Source of the DNA: Peredibacter sp045999315
GTDB lineage: Bacteria; Bdellovibrionota; Bacteriovoracia; Bacteriovoracales; Bacteriovoracaceae
NCBI RefSeq assembly: GCF_045999315.1
Contig: NZ_CP174607.1
Location: 1,364,001 to 1,428,000, forward strand
Direction of reading: 5' to 3'
DNA length: 64,000 nt
A program made the translations under genes and the position numbers. The notes under the pieces are model-generated. The model saw only the letters and a program-made list of their open reading frames with translations, was not told the DNA's origin and made no database searches. Of this stretch, positions 60,994 through 64,000 are shown in pieces. How positions within the stretch are numbered: the first letter of the stretch is position 1; every line of letters starts with the position of its first letter.

Positions 60994-63630
60994 ATGAAAA
61001 AATTAATTATTATTGATATTTCGAACTATATCTTTCGTGCTTTTTTCGCCATTCGCCCTCTTCACGCACCAGACGGTACTCCCGTGAATGCGGTCTACGG
61101 TGTGCTTTCGATGGTTCACAACTTGATTGTGAAATACCAGCCGACTCACATTATCGTGGCCAGAGATACGAAAGAAGGTTCGTTTCGTAAGGTGATTTAC
61201 ACTGAATATAAAGCGAACCGTTCTGAACCACCTGATGAACTCGTTCCACAATTCCCTCTCGTTGATGAACTGGTAAAGGTCCTGGGACTACCGGAAATTA
61301 AGGCACCAAACTATGAGGCAGACGATGTGATCGGATCTGTCGCTACTCAGTGGAAGAATGATTTTGATGAAATCTTAATCGCTTCTGGTGATAAAGATCT
61401 TATGCAGTTTGTGGATGGGCCGATTAAGATACTCGATACGATGAAAGAGAAGATCTATTCTCGTGAAGATGTGAAAGACAAAATGGGTGTGTATCCAGAA
61501 CAAATCGTGGATTATCTTTCACTCATTGGAGATTCTTCCGACAACATTCCAGGTGTCGATGGTATTGGTCCAAAAGGTGCCCAAAATCTGATTGAAGAAT
61601 TTGGAAATCTCGAGAACATTCTTGAAAACATCCCATCCATTAAAAACAAGCGTTCGATGACGGCACTTGAAGCGAACAAAGACAATGCTCGTCTTTCAAA
61701 AGAGTTGGTGAAAATTGTCTGCGACTTAAAACTTAAATATGCTCCTGATGAGACTTCATACCGCTTGAAGGTCAATCAGGAAGTGGAGGACTTCTTAAAT
61801 AAAGTGGGATTCCGTTCATGGCTTACAAAGCTCGCGGATTTTAAAGTTGCCGGGCCGACTGCAAAGGCACATGTTGTTCCTGAGAAAACTGAAGCAAAAG
61901 AAGTTGAACGCTGGTCTCTTGCCGATTTAAAGAAAAATATTCAGGGTGAGCAGACCATCGCCATCACACACATCTGTGATGACGAGCTTAATCAGCATCA
62001 ATGTTGGCGTGCTATGGCAGTAGCCACTCCTAAAAAAACAGGTTACATCTCTCTCAGTCAAGAAGAAGCAAAAACACTGACTGATATTATTCACGAGGCC
62101 CATGCTGAGGTCATTTGCTACCAATCAAAACCAATCCTGCAATTAGCGATGGTGGCCGGTGTAACTCCGGACTTTAAATACTTTGATCTCGCTCAAGCAC
62201 ACTTTATTATCAATCCGGAAATGCGTCACGATTTAGCGACGATTGTTGAAGAGTTTCTGGGGTTTAAGCTTCCAGTCGCTCCTAAAGGACAGGCGGATCT
62301 TTTTGGAAATCAGAGCGAAGAAGAAATTAAAACTCATGGTGAGAAGGCCGAGGCCATTCTAAAACTTCATCCTATCCTTCGCGACAAGATGAAAGAAATG
62401 GACGTTGAACGTCCATACTACGAATTAGATATCCCACTGATTAAAGTTCTGGCGGCCATGGAACTTGAAGGTGTGACACTGGACATCCCATTCTATAAAG
62501 ATCTTGAGAATGATTTCTCTCGTCAGATTGAAGAAATCGAAAAACAAGTGATTGCAGCGGCCGGAGATAAGATCAATCTTCGCTCTCCGAAGCAAGTAGG
62601 GGAACTCTTGTTTGAAAAACTCCAGCTTCCAGTCATTAGAAAAACAAAAACAGGATACTCAACTGATGCGGAAGTTCTGACAGAGCTTGCGGCCATGAAG
62701 TTAAATCCAATTCCGGAGCTTCTGCTTCGTTATCGTGAAATTGAAAAACTTCTTTCAACTTACGTGAAGGCGCTTCCGACAATGGTAAGTCCGGAGACTA
62801 AAAAGATTCATACTCACTTCCAACCGAGTAACGCTGCCACAGGAAGACTATCTTCGGATAACCCGAATCTTCAGAATATTCCGGTTCGTACTGAAAATGG
62901 TAGAAAGCTTCGTAAAGGGTTTATTCCTTCTCCGGGAAGAACACTTCTTTCGGCCGACTACTCACAAGTAGAACTTCGCCTTCTTGCACATTTTGCACAA
63001 GATAAGAGCATGATTGATGCCTTCCAAAATGACCGCGATATTCACCGTCAGACGGCGGCGGAAGTGTTTGATGTTCCTTTGGAAGAAGTTTCAAAGGACA
63101 TGCGTAATAGCGCTAAGGCGATTAACTTTGGTCTGATGTACGGTCAGACGAGTTTTGGTCTTTCTCAAGCGCTTCATATTTCCCAAGGTGATGCTAAGAA
63201 ATACATCACAAACTATTTTAAGAAGTTTCATTCGGTAAAAAGCTATCTCGATGGACTGAAAGAGAAGGCCGAGAATACTGGCTACGCTGAAACTCTTTTT
63301 GGCCGAAAACGTAATCTTCCAGATATCAAATCGACCAACCGTCAGGTCAAGGCCATGGCGGAAAGAGTTGCGATTAATAGCCCTATTCAAGGAACTGCTG
63401 CCGACATTATCAAACTTGCTATGATCAATATCCAACGCATCCTTGGCGAGAGAAAGCTTAAGTCTAAGATGATTCTTCAGGTGCACGATGAATTGATTTT
63501 CGATGTGGTTCCGGAAGAACTGGAAGAGATGAAGGTCCTGGTACAAGAGCAAATGGAAGGCGCAGTATCTCTGAGTGTTCAACTCAAGGTTGAGATGGGT
63601 ATTGGCTCTAACTGGTACGATCTTAAGTAG
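60994..63630 (+). CDS. polA: DNA polymerase I
   Basis: This 878-residue family A polymerase serves repair and Okazaki fragment processing. Residues 1-290 form the 5'-3' exonuclease (DISNYIFRAFFAIRPL, NAVYGVL, ARDTKEGSFR, NYEADDVIGSVA, ASGDKDLMQFV, SLIGDSSDNIPGVDGIGPKGA). The polymerase domain has motif A SADYSQVELRLLAHF with Asp655, motif B RNSAKAINFGLMYGQTSFG and motif C VHDELIF with Asp832. In the middle 3'-5' exonuclease-like domain the Exo I strand reads AIAITHICDDE and lacks the D-x-E residues needed for metal binding, so proofreading is probably absent. It is 6 bp after the RDD gene. Confidence 0.96.
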   Translation: MKKLIIIDISNYIFRAFFAIRPLHAPDGTPVNAVYGVLSMVHNLIVKYQPTHIIVARDTKEGSFRKVIYTEYKANRSEPPDELVPQFPLVDELVKVLGLPEIKAPNYEADDVIGSVATQWKNDFDEILIASGDKDLMQFVDGPIKILDTMKEKIYSREDVKDKMGVYPEQIVDYLSLIGDSSDNIPGVDGIGPKGAQNLIEEFGNLENILENIPSIKNKRSMTALEANKDNARLSKELVKIVCDLKLKYAPDETSYRLKVNQEVEDFLNKVGFRSWLTKLADFKVAGPTAKAHVVPEKTEAKEVERWSLADLKKNIQGEQTIAITHICDDELNQHQCWRAMAVATPKKTGYISLSQEEAKTLTDIIHEAHAEVICYQSKPILQLAMVAGVTPDFKYFDLAQAHFIINPEMRHDLATIVEEFLGFKLPVAPKGQADLFGNQSEEEIKTHGEKAEAILKLHPILRDKMKEMDVERPYYELDIPLIKVLAAMELEGVTLDIPFYKDLENDFSRQIEEIEKQVIAAAGDKINLRSPKQVGELLFEKLQLPVIRKTKTGYSTDAEVLTELAAMKLNPIPELLLRYREIEKLLSTYVKALPTMVSPETKKIHTHFQPSNAATGRLSSDNPNLQNIPVRTENGRKLRKGFIPSPGRTLLSADYSQVELRLLAHFAQDKSMIDAFQNDRDIHRQTAAEVFDVPLEEVSKDMRNSAKAINFGLMYGQTSFGLSQALHISQGDAKKYITNYFKKFHSVKSYLDGLKEKAENTGYAETLFGRKRNLPDIKSTNRQVKAMAERVAINSPIQGTAADIIKLAMINIQRILGERKLKSKMILQVHDELIFDVVPEELEEMKVLVQEQMEGAVSLSVQLKVEMGIGSNWYDLK

Positions 63631-63656
63631 AATAAGCTTCAACCGATAAGTTCGGT

Positions 63657-64000
63657 ATGAAGCTCATTTCGATACTTTTCCTGACTTTTTTTTCGATGCA
63701 GGTCTTTGCTATTGGCTGTGACTGTGAGGTGCGAGTGTATTCTCCTACCACGGGTTCTTACCAGATGAGGCCGAACAATTTCCGGACTTATCAGTTGGAA
63801 GAATACAGCACTTATTCAAAGAAAAATCAGAGAGAGTGCCGTGAGTCTTGTCTTAAAAAATTCGAAGAGGACATGCCGGCCAGTCGTTTAAATGCCCTTC
63901 TTATCACTTATGCTCAAAGTCTCATTCAGGAAGGGCAGTTAGGATATAATTGTACTGGACTCACGACTCTTAAATTTCCAGTACGAGTGAAGGCAAGTCT
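63657..64000 (+). CDS. Exported Cys-rich protein, truncated by window end
   Basis: An ATG at 63657, 26 bp after polA, opens a frame with no stop to the window end (114 codons). A signal peptide KLISILFLTFFSMQVFA is followed by IGCDCEVRVYS. Further cysteines (RECRESCLKKF, YNCTG) suggest disulfides. The remainder lies outside the window. No family recognised. Confidence 0.65.
   Translation, partial: MKLISILFLTFFSMQVFAIGCDCEVRVYSPTTGSYQMRPNNFRTYQLEEYSTYSKKNQRECRESCLKKFEEDMPASRLNALLITYAQSLIQEGQLGYNCTGLTTLKFPVRVKAS

Noticed and set aside
1..64000. tRNA or rRNA genes, CRISPR arrays, insertion sequences, phage integrases
   Set aside because: I looked for cloverleaf ends with CCA-type acceptors, regularly spaced repeats, transposase motifs and integrase motifs and found none I could support.

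Overview
The window is one continuous stretch of chromosome from a Gram-negative, diderm, predatory or gliding type of bacterium. The best fit is the Bacteriovorax/Bdellovibrio group (Bdellovibrionota). The reasons are the very many exported proteins and lipoproteins, a Myxococcus-like Agl/Glt gliding-machinery cluster with convergent motor genes, OmpA- and FHA-containing envelope machines, an FabI enoyl reductase and tyrosine catabolism genes. Genus assignment is inference; no rRNA or tRNA gene is present to test it. Genes are densely packed on both strands. I see no insertion sequence, prophage, integrase, CRISPR array or classical defence island.

Layout. 1-3057 (minus): a HisC-type aminotransferase, a fumarylacetoacetase-family hydrolase and a homogentisate dioxygenase cut by the window edge, in one tight operon, probably for tyrosine/phenylalanine breakdown. 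3187-14066: two large orphan PAS-type sensor histidine kinases bracket small exported proteins, a 2-Cys glutathione peroxidase, a DoxX protein, two tandem paralogous lipoproteins, a GCS2-family ligase, an MFS exporter and a methyltransferase carrying a lipoprotein signal. 14208-21736: a lipoprotein, then a three-gene cassette of a MotB/OmpA-like coiled-coil protein, a MotA/TolQ-like protein and a 1122-residue FHA/coiled-coil/membrane protein. I do not recognise this cassette as any named system, and it is my candidate for an undescribed ion-driven envelope machine. 21907-24672: a porin, a small XRE regulator, an exported protein and a lipoprotein with a complete metzincin zinc motif. 25226-29566: fabI, a DUF309 protein and an EI24 membrane protein as an operon, a DUF5996 protein, a GT9 glycosyltransferase and a small exported protein. 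29647-39508 (minus): valS and hisS, then a membrane electron-transfer iron-sulfur protein overlapping a run of three exported proteins of unknown function. 39572-47789: two envelope proteins, Hsp33, and an AddB-AddA-like helicase-nuclease pair.

47863-57839 is the Agl/Glt-like region. Five envelope proteins (a beta-barrel, two TPR proteins, a TPR lipoprotein and a small exported protein) and an FHA/TonB-type protein run on the plus strand. They converge, across a double terminator, on an AglR-AglQ-AglS-like TolQ/TolR/TolR motor on the minus strand. 57976-60344 (minus) holds a small exported protein, a secreted protein-glutaminase-like enzyme with a visible Cys-His-Asp triad, gmhA and trxA. 60487-64000 holds an RDD membrane protein, a polA whose proofreading residues appear to be lost, and a truncated exported Cys-rich protein.

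Two themes recur. First, energy-coupled envelope machines appear twice, each pairing TolQ/MotA-type stators with a membrane-spanning FHA protein. Second, there is a large secretome with candidate host- or substrate-modifying enzymes.
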